DNA of 64,000 bases from Alistipes onderdonkii (GCF_025145285.1 NZ_CP102251.1:1-64000); one strand, 5' to 3'; shown: positions 41,778-52,043, numbered from the stretch's first letter. Numbers and translations are program-made. Notes: generated by a model not told the origin, from the letters alone.

Positions 41778-43349
41778 ATGGCAAAGAAAAAAGACGAAAA
41801 GGACGTGCTGGTAGTCCGTGACGAGAAGACAGGCGAGATCAGCGTGGTAGCCGGGCTGAACGCGGACGGCACACCCAAGCGCACCCCCGCAAAAGCGGAG
41901 AACGCGCAGAGTTTCCTGCAATTCGACCGACATGGCGACGTGCTGGACAACTTCTTCAAGAACTTCTTCCGGCAGTGCAAGGAACCCAGCCGCTTCGGTT
42001 TCTACCGCATTGCGGCAGACCAAGCTGAAAATCTCTTAGAGGTGATGAAGCAACTGCTGAAAGACCCCGAAGCGAACAAGGAGCTGCTCGCCCCTCACAA
42101 GGTGGACACCTCCGACTATGAGAAGAAGGTGCAGGAAGAGATGGCAGCACAACAGACAGAGAAACAAGAACCTCAAAAACAGGAGAACATGGAACAACGG
42201 AAAGAACAGCAACAGGACAAATCCGAACAGATGCAGGGCAAACGTGGCTACCAGCCCATCGACGAGAGTAAAATCAACTGGCAGGAGCTGGAGGACAGAT
42301 GGGGCGTAAAGCGGGACAACCTTGAAAAGTCCGGCGACCTTACGAAGATGCTCAACTATGGCAAGTCCGACTTGGTAAAGGTCAAACCGACCTTCGGCGG
42401 CGAATCATTCGAGCTGGACGCCCGCCTCTCCTTCAAGAAGGACGGTGAGGGAAACATCAGCCTCGTGCCGCACTTCATCCGCAAGGAGCAGAAGCTGGAT
42501 GAGTACAAGGAACACAAATTCTCCGACAATGACCGGAAGAACCTCCGCGAAACGGGCAATCTCGGTAGGGTCGTGGACATTGTGGACAGGGAAACGGGCG
42601 AGATCATCCCCTCCTACATCAGCATCGACCGCAAGACGAATGAAATCACGGACATTCCGGCAAGCAGGGTGCGCATCCCGGAGCGCATCGGCAAGACGGA
42701 AATCACCACGCAGGAGCGGGACATGCTCCGCGCCGGACTGCCCGTACGCGACAAGCTCATCGAGCGCAACGACGGCAGAAAGTTCGTCACCACCCTGCAA
42801 GTGAACGTGGAGCAGCGCGGCGTGGAGTTCGTGCCGGGAACCGGCAAGTCGCCCCGTACCGCACAGACACAGGAAACCAAAGGCGACACATCGAAAAGTC
42901 AGGCGCAGGGCGGGGAAAATGCCGCACAGACCAAGAAGGAGCAACGCCGCAACACGTGGACGAACGAGGACGGCAGCATCCGCCCCATCAGCAAATGGAG
43001 CGGCGTGAGCTTCACCGACCAGCAGAAAGCCGACTATGTGGCGGGTAAAGCCGTGAAGCTGGAGAACGTGACCGACAAGCAGGGCTTCCATGCCACGATG
43101 TATATCAAGTTCAACCCGGAGAAGGGACGCCCGTACCGCTACGACACGAACCCTGACAATGCACAGCAGGTTGCTCCGTCCAACGAGAGCCGCACGCAGG
43201 TGGCGGTGAACAACGATGGCAAGACCAACGAGGCTACAAAGAATCTGAGAGAGCCGTTGCAGAAAGGTCAGACCAACCCGAAGGACGCCCGCCAGCAACA
43301 GCAGCAGGAGAAGCCGCAGAAGAAAACGGGCAAGGGCATGAAAATGTAA
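41778..43349 (+). CDS. CTnDOT Orf3 homologue (DUF4099/DUF3945 protein)
   Basis: The 523-aa protein is highly charged. The N-terminal part (about 40-110) has FLQFDRHGDVLDNFFKNFF. A Gln/Glu-rich linker follows (about 117-155). A DUF4099-like region opens with the motif INWQELEDRWGVKRDNLEK. Two DUF3945-like repeats follow (DNDRKNLRETGNLGRVVDI; FTDQQKADYVAGKAVKLEN). Orf3 of CTnDOT is in the excision operon but is reported as not essential for excision. Its low-complexity tail ends QKKTGKGMKM. Confidence 0.85.
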   Translation: MAKKKDEKDVLVVRDEKTGEISVVAGLNADGTPKRTPAKAENAQSFLQFDRHGDVLDNFFKNFFRQCKEPSRFGFYRIAADQAENLLEVMKQLLKDPEANKELLAPHKVDTSDYEKKVQEEMAAQQTEKQEPQKQENMEQRKEQQQDKSEQMQGKRGYQPIDESKINWQELEDRWGVKRDNLEKSGDLTKMLNYGKSDLVKVKPTFGGESFELDARLSFKKDGEGNISLVPHFIRKEQKLDEYKEHKFSDNDRKNLRETGNLGRVVDIVDRETGEIIPSYISIDRKTNEITDIPASRVRIPERIGKTEITTQERDMLRAGLPVRDKLIERNDGRKFVTTLQVNVEQRGVEFVPGTGKSPRTAQTQETKGDTSKSQAQGGENAAQTKKEQRRNTWTNEDGSIRPISKWSGVSFTDQQKADYVAGKAVKLENVTDKQGFHATMYIKFNPEKGRPYRYDTNPDNAQQVAPSNESRTQVAVNNDGKTNEATKNLREPLQKGQTNPKDARQQQQQEKPQKKTGKGMKM

Positions 43350-43409
43350 TCCCGTGTCCGCCACTGAATCCAAAATAAAATCCAAAGTATCAACAAAAAA
43401 GAAGAAGAC

Positions 43410-45497
43410 ATGAAGACAATCATTGCAGAAAAGCCCTCCGTGGCACGTGAAATCGCCCGCATCGTGGGCGCGACAAAGAGAGAGGAAGGATATTTCGAGG
43501 GAGGCGGTTATGCCGTGACATGGGCATTCGGACACCTCGTTCAGCTTGCCATGCCCGACGGCTACGGCGTGCGCGGATTTGTCCGTGACAACCTCCCGAT
43601 TATTCCCGACACATTCACGCTCGTCCCCCGTCAGGTCAGGACGGAGAAAGGTTACAAGCCCGACAGCGGCGTGGTGTCGCAGATAAAAGTCATCAAAAGA
43701 CTGTTCGACACAAGCGAACATATCATCGTGGCGACCGATGCCGGACGCGAGGGAGAGCTTATCTTCCGCTACCTCTACCACTATACGGGTTGCACCACTC
43801 CTTTCGTGCGCCTGTGGATCAGCTCTCTCACCGACAAAGCTATCCGCGAGGGACTGCGGAAACTCGAAGACGGCAGCAAATACGACAACCTCTACCTCGC
43901 CGCCAAAGCGCGGAGCGAATCCGACTGGCTCGTGGGCATCAACGGCACACAGGCGTTATCCATCGCCGCCGGACACGGCACGTATTCCGTGGGGCGGGTG
44001 CAGACACCAACGTTGGCTATGGTATGTGAACGCTACTGGGAGAACCGCCGCTTTACGTCCGAAGCATTCTGGCAGCTCCATATCGCAACGGACGGTTGCG
44101 ACGGCGAAGTCGTGAAATTCTCATCCTCCGAGAAATGGAAAGAGAAAGAACCGGCGATGGAACTATATAATAAGGTAAAGGCGGCAGGTTGCGCCACTGT
44201 CACGAAAGCCGAGCGCAAGGAGAAGACGGAGGAAACTCCCTTGCTCTACGACCTGACCACGCTCCAGAAAGAAGCCAACGCCAAGCACGGCTTCACGGCG
44301 GAACAGACGCTTGAAATCGCGCAGAAACTCTACGAAAAGAAGTTGATAACCTATCCGAGAACGGGAAGCCGCTACATCCCCGAAGACGTGTTTGCCGAAA
44401 TTCCCAAACTGCTCGCTTTCATCGGCACACAGCCCGAATGGAAAGACAAGGTGCGGGCAAAAGCCGCCCCGACACGCCGCAGCGTGGACGACGGCAAGGT
44501 GACAGACCACCATGCCCTGCTCGTCACGGGTGAGAAACCGCTCTTCCTCTCCAAAGAGGACAATACCATCTATCAGATGATTGCCGGGCGCATGGTCGAG
44601 GCATTCTCTGAGAAATGCGTCAAGGATGTGACCACTGTCACGGCGGAATGTGCCGGAGTGGAGTTTACCGTAAAAGGCAGCGTCGTGAAGCAAACCGGAT
44701 GGCGTGCCGTCTATGGCGAGGAAAAAGAGGAAATTACCATCCCCGGCTGGCAGGAAGGCGACACGCTGACACCGAAAGGCTCGTCCATTACCGAAGGAAA
44801 GACCAAACCCAAGCCGCTGCATACCGAAGCCACCCTGCTCTCGGCAATGGAAACGGCGGGCAAGGAAATTGAGGACGACGCACTGCGGCAGGCGATGAAG
44901 GACTGTGGCATCGGTACTCCCGCCACACGCGCCTCCATCATCGAAACGCTTTTCAAGCGCGGTTACATGGAACGCTGCAAGAAGTCGCTTGTTCCCACCG
45001 AAAAAGGACTTGCCCTCAATTCCGTCGTCAAGACGATGCGCATCGCCGATGTTGCCATGACGGGCGAATGGGAAAAGGAGCTGGCGCGTATCGAGCGCGG
45101 GGAACTGTCCGACGACACCTTCCGCAAGGAGATAGAGGCGTACACACGTGAGATAACCTCCGAACTGATCTCGTGCGACAAGCTCTTCGGCAGCCGTGAC
45201 TCCGGCTGCGCGTGTCCCAAGTGTGGCACGGGCAGGATGCGGTTCTACGGCAAGGTGGTACGCTGCGACAACACGGAGTGCGGACTGCCCGTGTTCCGGC
45301 TGAAAGCGGGACGCACCCTGTCCGACGATGAAATCAAAGACCTGCTCACCGAAGGGCATACCAAGCTGCTCAAAGGGTTCAAGAGCAAACAGGGCAAGAG
45401 TTTCGATGCTGTTGTCGCCTTTGACGGGGAATATAACACGACTTTTGTGTTCCCGGAGGCTAAAAAGGACAAGAAATTTTCAGGACGGAAGAAATAG
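43410..45497 (+). CDS. exc: excision-operon topoisomerase III (Exc)
   Basis: A 695-aa type IA topoisomerase. The Toprim domain is at the N-terminus (EKPSVAREIARIVGA; acidic cluster in ATDAGREGELIFR, about 110-122). The active-site Tyr lies in LITYPRTGSRYIPEDV (about 310-325). A C-terminal zinc-finger-like region has CACPKCGTGRM and CDNTECGL. In CTnDOT, Exc is required for excision in vivo, although its topoisomerase activity is reported as dispensable. It is the last gene of the xis2c operon; the RteR-like RNA follows at once. Confidence 0.93.
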   Translation: MKTIIAEKPSVAREIARIVGATKREEGYFEGGGYAVTWAFGHLVQLAMPDGYGVRGFVRDNLPIIPDTFTLVPRQVRTEKGYKPDSGVVSQIKVIKRLFDTSEHIIVATDAGREGELIFRYLYHYTGCTTPFVRLWISSLTDKAIREGLRKLEDGSKYDNLYLAAKARSESDWLVGINGTQALSIAAGHGTYSVGRVQTPTLAMVCERYWENRRFTSEAFWQLHIATDGCDGEVVKFSSSEKWKEKEPAMELYNKVKAAGCATVTKAERKEKTEETPLLYDLTTLQKEANAKHGFTAEQTLEIAQKLYEKKLITYPRTGSRYIPEDVFAEIPKLLAFIGTQPEWKDKVRAKAAPTRRSVDDGKVTDHHALLVTGEKPLFLSKEDNTIYQMIAGRMVEAFSEKCVKDVTTVTAECAGVEFTVKGSVVKQTGWRAVYGEEKEEITIPGWQEGDTLTPKGSSITEGKTKPKPLHTEATLLSAMETAGKEIEDDALRQAMKDCGIGTPATRASIIETLFKRGYMERCKKSLVPTEKGLALNSVVKTMRIADVAMTGEWEKELARIERGELSDDTFRKEIEAYTREITSELISCDKLFGSRDSGCACPKCGTGRMRFYGKVVRCDNTECGLPVFRLKAGRTLSDDEIKDLLTEGHTKLLKGFKSKQGKSFDAVVAFDGEYNTTFVFPEAKKDKKFSGRKK

Positions 45498-45500
45498 TAT

Positions 45501-45508
45501 TAACTTTG
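45501..45508 (+). promoter_or_regulatory. -7 promoter box for the RteR-like RNA
   Basis: TAACTTTG three bases after the exc stop. Transcription from it would start near 45515. Confidence 0.6.
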
Positions 45509-45514
45509 CCACTT

Positions 45515-45605
45515 GTTCAGAGTAATGAATTGTTCTTCGATACCGGATTACACTCATACTTTGGATTTAGTGGTGGCACTCGGAGGGATACCGAGTGCCT
45601 TTTTC
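45515..45605 (+). ncRNA. rteR: candidate small RNA RteR
   Basis: Between exc and the DUF1896 gene, a -7 box (45501-45508) and a perfect intrinsic terminator (stem GGCACTCGG / CCGAGTGCC at 45575-45599, then TTTTT) bracket a ~90-nt non-coding unit. CTnDOT encodes RteR, a ~90-nt RNA just downstream of exc that lowers tra operon transcripts. Position and size agree. The start point is estimated from the promoter spacing. Confidence 0.72.
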
Positions 45606-45659
45606 TTCCTTTTTCCAACCGATTATCCCGTTAATTATCAATCCGCTAAATCCAAAGTA

Positions 45660-46112
45660 ATGAACAACAAGAAGAAAAACGAGGGTCAGACCGACTTTTC
45701 CTATTACGGTCTGTACCTGCTGGACTATCTCCGCACGAACAAGTTTGAACAGGCTGACGACACCGCTTTCATACGGGAACGGGCCGACCGTGCCGCCGAA
45801 ACGTATGAGAGGGCACGGCTTGAAGGCTATCCCGCCGATGGTGCGCAGGAACTGGCGATGGACACGCTGCTGCGCGGGCTGCATTATTCCCGTTACGCCA
45901 TCCTCCGCGAAGTCGTGGAAAACGAGTTTGCCGATGAAGTGCCGGAAGAGAAGCGTGAAGCCTTTGTCCTGAAACTGCTGCCGCTTGTCGGCAACGTGTT
46001 CTCCGTCTATGACCTCTCGGATGACAATTTCGCCCTGTCTTCCGATTACGACCTGCTCTACACGGAGCTGACGGGAGCAACCGTCCTTTACTTAGACGAA
46101 TATGGCGTTTAA
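45660..46112 (+). CDS. DUF1896 family protein
   Basis: The 150-aa product starts MNNKKKNEGQTDFSYYGLYL and contains YERARLEGYPADGAQELAMD and ILREVVENEFADEVPEE, typical of DUF1896, a family found next to the methylase-helicase gene in CTnDOT-type elements. Function unknown; no signal peptide or HTH visible. It overlaps the next gene by 11 bp and is probably translationally coupled to it. Confidence 0.82.
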   Translation: MNNKKKNEGQTDFSYYGLYLLDYLRTNKFEQADDTAFIRERADRAAETYERARLEGYPADGAQELAMDTLLRGLHYSRYAILREVVENEFADEVPEEKREAFVLKLLPLVGNVFSVYDLSDDNFALSSDYDLLYTELTGATVLYLDEYGV

Positions 46113-49100
46113 CCGCAAACAGAAACTGCGGGACAACATCGAGGCGATACGGACGGCATTCATCCTTGACAGGGAAAATAGGACAGCGACAACCGAAGAG
46201 CGTGCCATACTTCAAAGGTACTGCGGTTTCGGCGGTCTGAAATGTATCCTCAACCCTGCAAAGGAACTGACGGATGCCGTCCGGTGGGCGAAATCCGACC
46301 TCGAACTGTTCGCCCCGACGGTGGAGCTGCACAGGCTTATCCGTGAGAACAGCAAGGACGAAACAGAGTACAAGCGGTTTGTGGATTCGCTGAAAGCGTC
46401 CGTGCTGACCGCTTTCTACACCCCCAAAGAGATAACCGACACCATCGCGGACGTGCTGGCAGATTACAGCGTCCGCCCCGCCCGTATGCTCGAACCGTCG
46501 GCAGGTGTCGGCGTGTTCGTGGATTCCATGCTGCGGCACAGCCCCAATGCGGATGTGATGGCTTTCGAGAAGGATCTGCTCACGGGTACAATCTTGAGGC
46601 ATCTCTATCCCGACCAGAAAATGCGCACCTGCGGTTTTGAGAAAATCGAAAGACCGTTCAACAATTATTTCGACTTGGCGGTGTCCAACATTCCGTTCGG
46701 TGACATTGCCGTGTTCGACGCGGAGTTTCAGCGGAGCGACTCTTTCGGCAGACGCTCCGCCCAGAAAACCATCCACAACTATTTCTTTCTCAAAGGACTG
46801 GATGCCGTGCGTGACGGCGGTATCGTGGCGTTCATCACCTCGCAAGGGGTATTGAATAGCACCAAGACCTCCGTGCGTAACGAGCTGTTCAGTCAGGCCA
46901 ATCTGGTATCCGCGATACGCCTGCCCAACAACCTGTTCACGGACAACGCGGGCACGGAGGTGGGCAGTGACCTGATTGTCCTGCAAAAGAACCTCAGCAA
47001 GAAGGAAATGTCGCAGGACGAGCGGCTGATGACCGTGATACAGACGGACACGAAAACCGCCCTGACCGACAACGCCTATTTCATCCACCACCCGGAACGC
47101 ATCGTGCATACGATGGCGAAACTTGACACAGACCCCTACGGGAAGCCCGCTATGGTTTATCTGCACGAGGGCAAGGCAGCAGGCATCGCCGGGGATTTGC
47201 GCCGTATGCTCGACGAGGATTTCCATTACAGGCTTGCCATGCGCTTGTATTCGGGTTCAATCCGGCAGGCAGGAACGGAAGAAAAAGTTGCCGTTCAAAA
47301 TAAAGTAGAGCGTCCTGCCATAAAATTGGAAACAGTATCCTCGGCGCAGACGGTGGAAACTCCGACAGAAAAGCCGCAACCCGCAGATGAAAAGCCGGAG
47401 ATAGAACCGCGCCCGCAATATTCCGCAGGCGTGCAGCTCACCCTGCTTGACCTCTGGGGGATGACGGAAGAGGTCAGCCAACCGAAAACCTCCAAAAAGA
47501 AAAAGACGGTGAAAAAGGCAGTTACGGCAAAGTCCACTCCGCCCAAACCGAAAGTCACGGTTACACCGACAGCTCCAACTGCAAAACCCGCAATGGAGAA
47601 TAAGGAGGTGAAAGCGGAGAACACCGCCAAGCCTGCCGACCCGGACGACATCTATGCCACACTGGACTGGGATACCAATCCTCCCATCAACGGTTCCTAT
47701 GAAATGATGATGGGTTTGACGCCGGAGCGTAGGAAAGAACTTCGGGAACTGGCAAGGCAGCATAACGAGAAACAAGTGGCGGAAAAGACGGAAGTGAAAG
47801 CCGTGCCGGAAACTTCCCGTGAGCAGCCACGACAGGAGGAAACACAGCCGGAGGCAGTCGCCGCACCTGCCGTTACAGATACCCCATCGGAAGCGGTGGG
47901 GACTTTCCTTTTCCCCGACATCGAAGCGGAAAAGCCGAAGGAGGAAGTCGTGGACCTTTCTCCGCGTGCCTACCACCGCACGCCGGAGATGCACCTGCGC
48001 GAAGGGTCGCTGGTGGCTGACCGGGGGCGTCATAACATCGGCTACCTGAAAGACATCACGCCATACGGGGCGACATTCCAGCCGCTCGACCTGAAAGGAT
48101 ACCAGAAGGAAAAGGCGTTGTTGTATGTGTCGCTGCGTGACGCCTACGAGCGTCTGTACCGTTATGAATCGCTCCGGCGCGAGGCAAATGTTCCGTGGCG
48201 AGAGCATCTGAATACCTGTTACGATGAGTTTGTCATGCGCTACGGCAACCTCAACGCCAAGCAGAACGTGAAGTTAGTGATGATGGATGCGGGCGGGCGC
48301 GACATCCTTTCGCTGGAACGGATGGAAAACGGAAAGTTCGTCAAGGCGGACATCTTCGAGCATCCTGTTTCCTTCGCGGTGGAGAGCCATGCCAACGTAG
48401 GCTCTCCCGAAGAAGCCCTGTCTGCGTCGCTCAACAAATATGGTACGGTCAATCTCGACTATATGCGGGAGATAACCGACAGCACGGCGGAGGATTTGCT
48501 CACTGCCCTGCAAGGGCGCATCTACTACAATCCGCTCGTGACCGGTTACGAAATCAAAGACCGTTTCATCGCCGGAAATGTCATAGAGAAAGCGGAACGC
48601 ATAGAGGCATGGATGGGTGACAATCCCGAAAATGAGCGTATGCCGGAGGTGAAGCAGGCGTTGGAGGCTCTGAAAGATGCCGAGCCGCAGCGCATCGCCT
48701 TCGAGGATCTGGACTTCAATTTCGGGGAACGCTGGATTCCGACGGGTGTCTATGCCGCCTACATGAGCCGGCTGTTCGACACGGAGGTGAAAATCGCCTA
48801 TTCCGCAAGCATGGACGAGTTTTCGGTGGTGTGCGGCTACCGCACCATGAAAATCACGGACGAGTTTCTGGTGAAGGGGTATTACCGGAACTATGACGGT
48901 ATGCACCTCCTAAAACACGCCCTGCACAACACCTGCCCTGACATGATGAAGTCCATCGGCAAGGACGAGCATGGCAACGACATCAAGATGCGCGACAGCG
49001 AGGGAATACAACTCGCCAACGCCAAGATTGACGAGATACGAAACGGCTTCTCCGAATGGCTCGAAGAGCAGTCGCCGCAGTTCAAGGAGCGGCTTGTGAC

Positions 49101-51918
49101 GATGTATAACCGCAAGTTCAACTGTTTCGTGCGCCCGCGCTACGACGGCTCCCATCAGACCTTTCCCGACCTCAACCTGAAAGGGCTGGCAAGCCGGGGT
49201 ATCAAGAGCGTCTATCCCTCACAGATGGATTGCGTCTGGATGTTGAAACAGAACGGCGGCGGAATTTGCGACCACGAGGTGGGAACCGGTAAGACGCTGA
49301 TAATGTGCATCGCCGCGCATGAGATGAAGCGTCTGAATTTGGCACACAAGCCGATGATTATCGGGCTGAAAGCCAACGTTGCGGAGATTGCAGCCACCTA
49401 TCAGGCGGCATATCCCAACGCACGTATTCTGTACGCTTCGGAGAAGGACTTTTCGACCGCCAACCGTGTGCGCTTCTTCAATAATATAAAGAACAACGAC
49501 TACGATTGCGTCATCATGTCGCACGACCAGTTCGGCAAGATACCGCAGTCGCCGGAATTGCAGCAGCGCATCCTGCAAGCAGAGCTTGACACGGTGGAGG
49601 AAAACCTCGAAGTGCTACGGCAGCAGGGAAAGAACGTGTCGCGGGCGATGCTGAAAGGATTGGAGAAGCGCAAGCACAACCTTGAAGCGAAGCTGGAGAA
49701 GGTGGAACACGCCATAAAGTCACGCACGGACGACGTGGTGGATTTCAAGCAGATGGGCATCGACCACATCTTCATAGATGAGAGCCACCAGTTCAAGAAT
49801 CTGACTTTCAACACGCGCCACGACCGTGTGGCGGGATTGGGAAACAGCGAGGGAAGCCAGAAGGCACTTAACATGCTCTTTGCCATACGCACCATACAGG
49901 AGCGCACAGGAAAAGACTTGGGTGCGACCTTCCTCTCCGGCACGACTATCAGCAACTCACTGACTGAATTGTACCTGCTGTTCAAGTACCTGCGCCCGAA
50001 GGAGCTGGAACGGCAGGACATAAGGTGTTTCGACGCTTGGGCGGCGATATTTGCCAAGAAGACGACGGATTTTGAATTTAACGTGACGAACAATGTGGTC
50101 CAGAAGGAGCGTTTCCGCTACTTCATCAAAGTGCCGGAGCTTGCCGCCTTCTATAATGAAATCACGGACTACCGCACGGCGGAGGATGTGGGCGTTGACC
50201 GTCCTGCCAAGAACGAGATACTGCACCATATACCGCCCACGCCGGAACAGGAGGACTTCATACAGAAACTGATGCAGTTCGCCAAGACGGGCGATGCCAC
50301 CTTGTTGGGCAGGCTGCCGCTTTCGGAAACGGAAGAAAAGGCGAAGATGCTCATCGCCACGGACTATGCCCGGAAAATGGCACTCGACATGCGCATGATA
50401 GACCCGAATTACGAAGATCATCCCGACAACAAAGCGAGTCACTGTGCCAAGATGATCGCGGAGTATTATCAAAAATACGACGCCCAGAAAGGCACGCAGT
50501 TCGTTTTCTCTGATTTGGGGACATACCAGCCGGGCGACGGGTGGAACGTCTATTCGGAAATCAAGCGCAAACTGACGGAGGACTACGGTATACCGCCAAG
50601 CGAGGTGCGCTTCATTCAGGAGTGCAAGACCGACAAGGCGCGGAAGGCGGTGATAGACGCCATGAACGCCGGGACGGTGCGTGTGCTGTTCGGCTCTACC
50701 TCTATGCTCGGAACGGGTGTGAACGCCCAGAAACGGTGTGTGGCTATCCATCATCTCGATACGCCGTGGCGACCGTCCGACTTGCAACAGCGTGACGGAC
50801 GCGGAGTTAGGGCAGGTAATGAGATTGCCAAACATTTCGCCGGGAACAACGTGGATGTAATCATCTACGCGGTGGAGAAGTCACTGGACAGCTACAAGTT
50901 CAACCTCCTGCACTGCAAGCAGACTTTCATAAGCCAGCTCAAAAGCGGTGCGATGGGTGCGCGTACCATCGACGAGGGGGCAATGGACGAAAAATCGGGC
51001 ATGAATTTCTCGGAATACATGGCGTTGCTCTCCGGCAATACCGACCTGTTGGACAAGGCGAAACTGGAAAAGCGGATCGCATCGCTCGAAGGGGAACGCA
51101 AGTCGTTCAACAAGGGCAAGCGTGATTCGGAGTTCAAGCTGGAGTCAAAGACCGGCGAGTTGCGCAACAACACGGCTTTCATAGATGCCATGACGGAGGA
51201 CTGGAACCGCTTCCTGTCGGTGGTGCAGACCGACAAGGAGGGCAACCGCCTTAATATAATAAAGGTGGACGGAGTGGATTCCGCCGATGAGAAGGTCATC
51301 GGAAAGCGTTTGCAGGAGATAGCCAAGAATGCCACGACCGGAGGGTTGTACACGCAGGTCGGTGAACTTTACGGTTTTCCGATAAAGGTGGTGAGCGAAA
51401 GGATACTCAAAGAGGGATTGGAGTTCACCGACAACCGCTTCGTGGTCGAGGGGAACTACAAGTACACCTACAACAACGGGCATCTGGCGATGGCTGACCC
51501 GTTGGCCGCCGCCCGCAACTTCCTCAACGCGATGGAGAGGATACCCTCCATCATCGACCAGTACAAGGCGAAGAACGAGGTGCTGGAGATGGAGATACCG
51601 CAGTTACAGGAGATAGCGGGTAAGGTGTGGAAGAAGGAGGACGAGCTGAAGCAGTTGAAGTCCGAACTTGCCGCCCTTGACCGAAAAATTCAGCTGGAGC
51701 TTGCGCCACCCACGCCCGAAGTCGCAGAAAAGGAGAATGAAGGGCAACAGCTCAAGCCGGAAGCGGAAGATGTGAGGAACAGGCAGGCGCAATATCCCGA
51801 AAATGCACCGCCGCAGATACGCAGTCCGGCGGATAGTATCGTTGCCAACCATGTCATAATCGGGCGTCCGGGACTGTATGCCAAGGAGGAAACCCGGTCC
51901 AAAGGATTGAAAATATAA
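46102..51918 (+). CDS. N6-adenine methylase - SNF2-like helicase fusion (BmhA type)
   Basis: A 1938-aa protein. The methylase domain (about 90-300) has motif I ARMLEPSAGVGVFVDSM and a catalytic SNIPFGD in place of NPPF/Y. A Pro/Lys/Glu-rich linker spans about 390-610. The helicase part starts near 1050: Walker A CDHEVGTGKTLIM, motif II IFIDESHQFKN, and C-terminal helicase motifs STSMLGTGVNAQ and QQRDGRGVRAGN. A coiled-coil tail ends the protein. Such fusions are common in Bacteroidetes conjugative elements and may modify and protect the element during transfer, but their job is unproven. Confidence 0.88.
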   Translation: MAFNRKQKLRDNIEAIRTAFILDRENRTATTEERAILQRYCGFGGLKCILNPAKELTDAVRWAKSDLELFAPTVELHRLIRENSKDETEYKRFVDSLKASVLTAFYTPKEITDTIADVLADYSVRPARMLEPSAGVGVFVDSMLRHSPNADVMAFEKDLLTGTILRHLYPDQKMRTCGFEKIERPFNNYFDLAVSNIPFGDIAVFDAEFQRSDSFGRRSAQKTIHNYFFLKGLDAVRDGGIVAFITSQGVLNSTKTSVRNELFSQANLVSAIRLPNNLFTDNAGTEVGSDLIVLQKNLSKKEMSQDERLMTVIQTDTKTALTDNAYFIHHPERIVHTMAKLDTDPYGKPAMVYLHEGKAAGIAGDLRRMLDEDFHYRLAMRLYSGSIRQAGTEEKVAVQNKVERPAIKLETVSSAQTVETPTEKPQPADEKPEIEPRPQYSAGVQLTLLDLWGMTEEVSQPKTSKKKKTVKKAVTAKSTPPKPKVTVTPTAPTAKPAMENKEVKAENTAKPADPDDIYATLDWDTNPPINGSYEMMMGLTPERRKELRELARQHNEKQVAEKTEVKAVPETSREQPRQEETQPEAVAAPAVTDTPSEAVGTFLFPDIEAEKPKEEVVDLSPRAYHRTPEMHLREGSLVADRGRHNIGYLKDITPYGATFQPLDLKGYQKEKALLYVSLRDAYERLYRYESLRREANVPWREHLNTCYDEFVMRYGNLNAKQNVKLVMMDAGGRDILSLERMENGKFVKADIFEHPVSFAVESHANVGSPEEALSASLNKYGTVNLDYMREITDSTAEDLLTALQGRIYYNPLVTGYEIKDRFIAGNVIEKAERIEAWMGDNPENERMPEVKQALEALKDAEPQRIAFEDLDFNFGERWIPTGVYAAYMSRLFDTEVKIAYSASMDEFSVVCGYRTMKITDEFLVKGYYRNYDGMHLLKHALHNTCPDMMKSIGKDEHGNDIKMRDSEGIQLANAKIDEIRNGFSEWLEEQSPQFKERLVTMYNRKFNCFVRPRYDGSHQTFPDLNLKGLASRGIKSVYPSQMDCVWMLKQNGGGICDHEVGTGKTLIMCIAAHEMKRLNLAHKPMIIGLKANVAEIAATYQAAYPNARILYASEKDFSTANRVRFFNNIKNNDYDCVIMSHDQFGKIPQSPELQQRILQAELDTVEENLEVLRQQGKNVSRAMLKGLEKRKHNLEAKLEKVEHAIKSRTDDVVDFKQMGIDHIFIDESHQFKNLTFNTRHDRVAGLGNSEGSQKALNMLFAIRTIQERTGKDLGATFLSGTTISNSLTELYLLFKYLRPKELERQDIRCFDAWAAIFAKKTTDFEFNVTNNVVQKERFRYFIKVPELAAFYNEITDYRTAEDVGVDRPAKNEILHHIPPTPEQEDFIQKLMQFAKTGDATLLGRLPLSETEEKAKMLIATDYARKMALDMRMIDPNYEDHPDNKASHCAKMIAEYYQKYDAQKGTQFVFSDLGTYQPGDGWNVYSEIKRKLTEDYGIPPSEVRFIQECKTDKARKAVIDAMNAGTVRVLFGSTSMLGTGVNAQKRCVAIHHLDTPWRPSDLQQRDGRGVRAGNEIAKHFAGNNVDVIIYAVEKSLDSYKFNLLHCKQTFISQLKSGAMGARTIDEGAMDEKSGMNFSEYMALLSGNTDLLDKAKLEKRIASLEGERKSFNKGKRDSEFKLESKTGELRNNTAFIDAMTEDWNRFLSVVQTDKEGNRLNIIKVDGVDSADEKVIGKRLQEIAKNATTGGLYTQVGELYGFPIKVVSERILKEGLEFTDNRFVVEGNYKYTYNNGHLAMADPLAAARNFLNAMERIPSIIDQYKAKNEVLEMEIPQLQEIAGKVWKKEDELKQLKSELAALDRKIQLELAPPTPEVAEKENEGQQLKPEAEDVRNRQAQYPENAPPQIRSPADSIVANHVIIGRPGLYAKEETRSKGLKI

Positions 51919-51943
51919 CCTAAGGAATTTTATCTGAAGTATT

Positions 51944-52043
51944 AATAAGGGCTATCCCAAAAGGTCTAAAAGTAAATTTTATCCTTTCTGCAAGTATCTA
52001 TAGGATGGCAACTGCATTTTTTTCTTTTTGGGCAGCCCTTATT
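51944..52043. repeat. 100-bp element with ~18-bp terminal inverted repeats
   Basis: AATAAGGGCT-AT-CCCAAAA at the left end is matched by TTTTGGG-C-AGCCCTTATT at the right end, flanking ~60 bp of AT-rich sequence. It resembles a miniature inverted-repeat element or an IS remnant, or serves as a terminator for the long gene before it. The rest of 51919-52433 holds no gene that I can support. Confidence 0.5.

Noticed and set aside
47257..48207. Long reverse-strand ORFs inside the methylase-helicase gene
   Set aside because: They are shadows of a GC-rich coding frame; the forward protein has clear motifs throughout.
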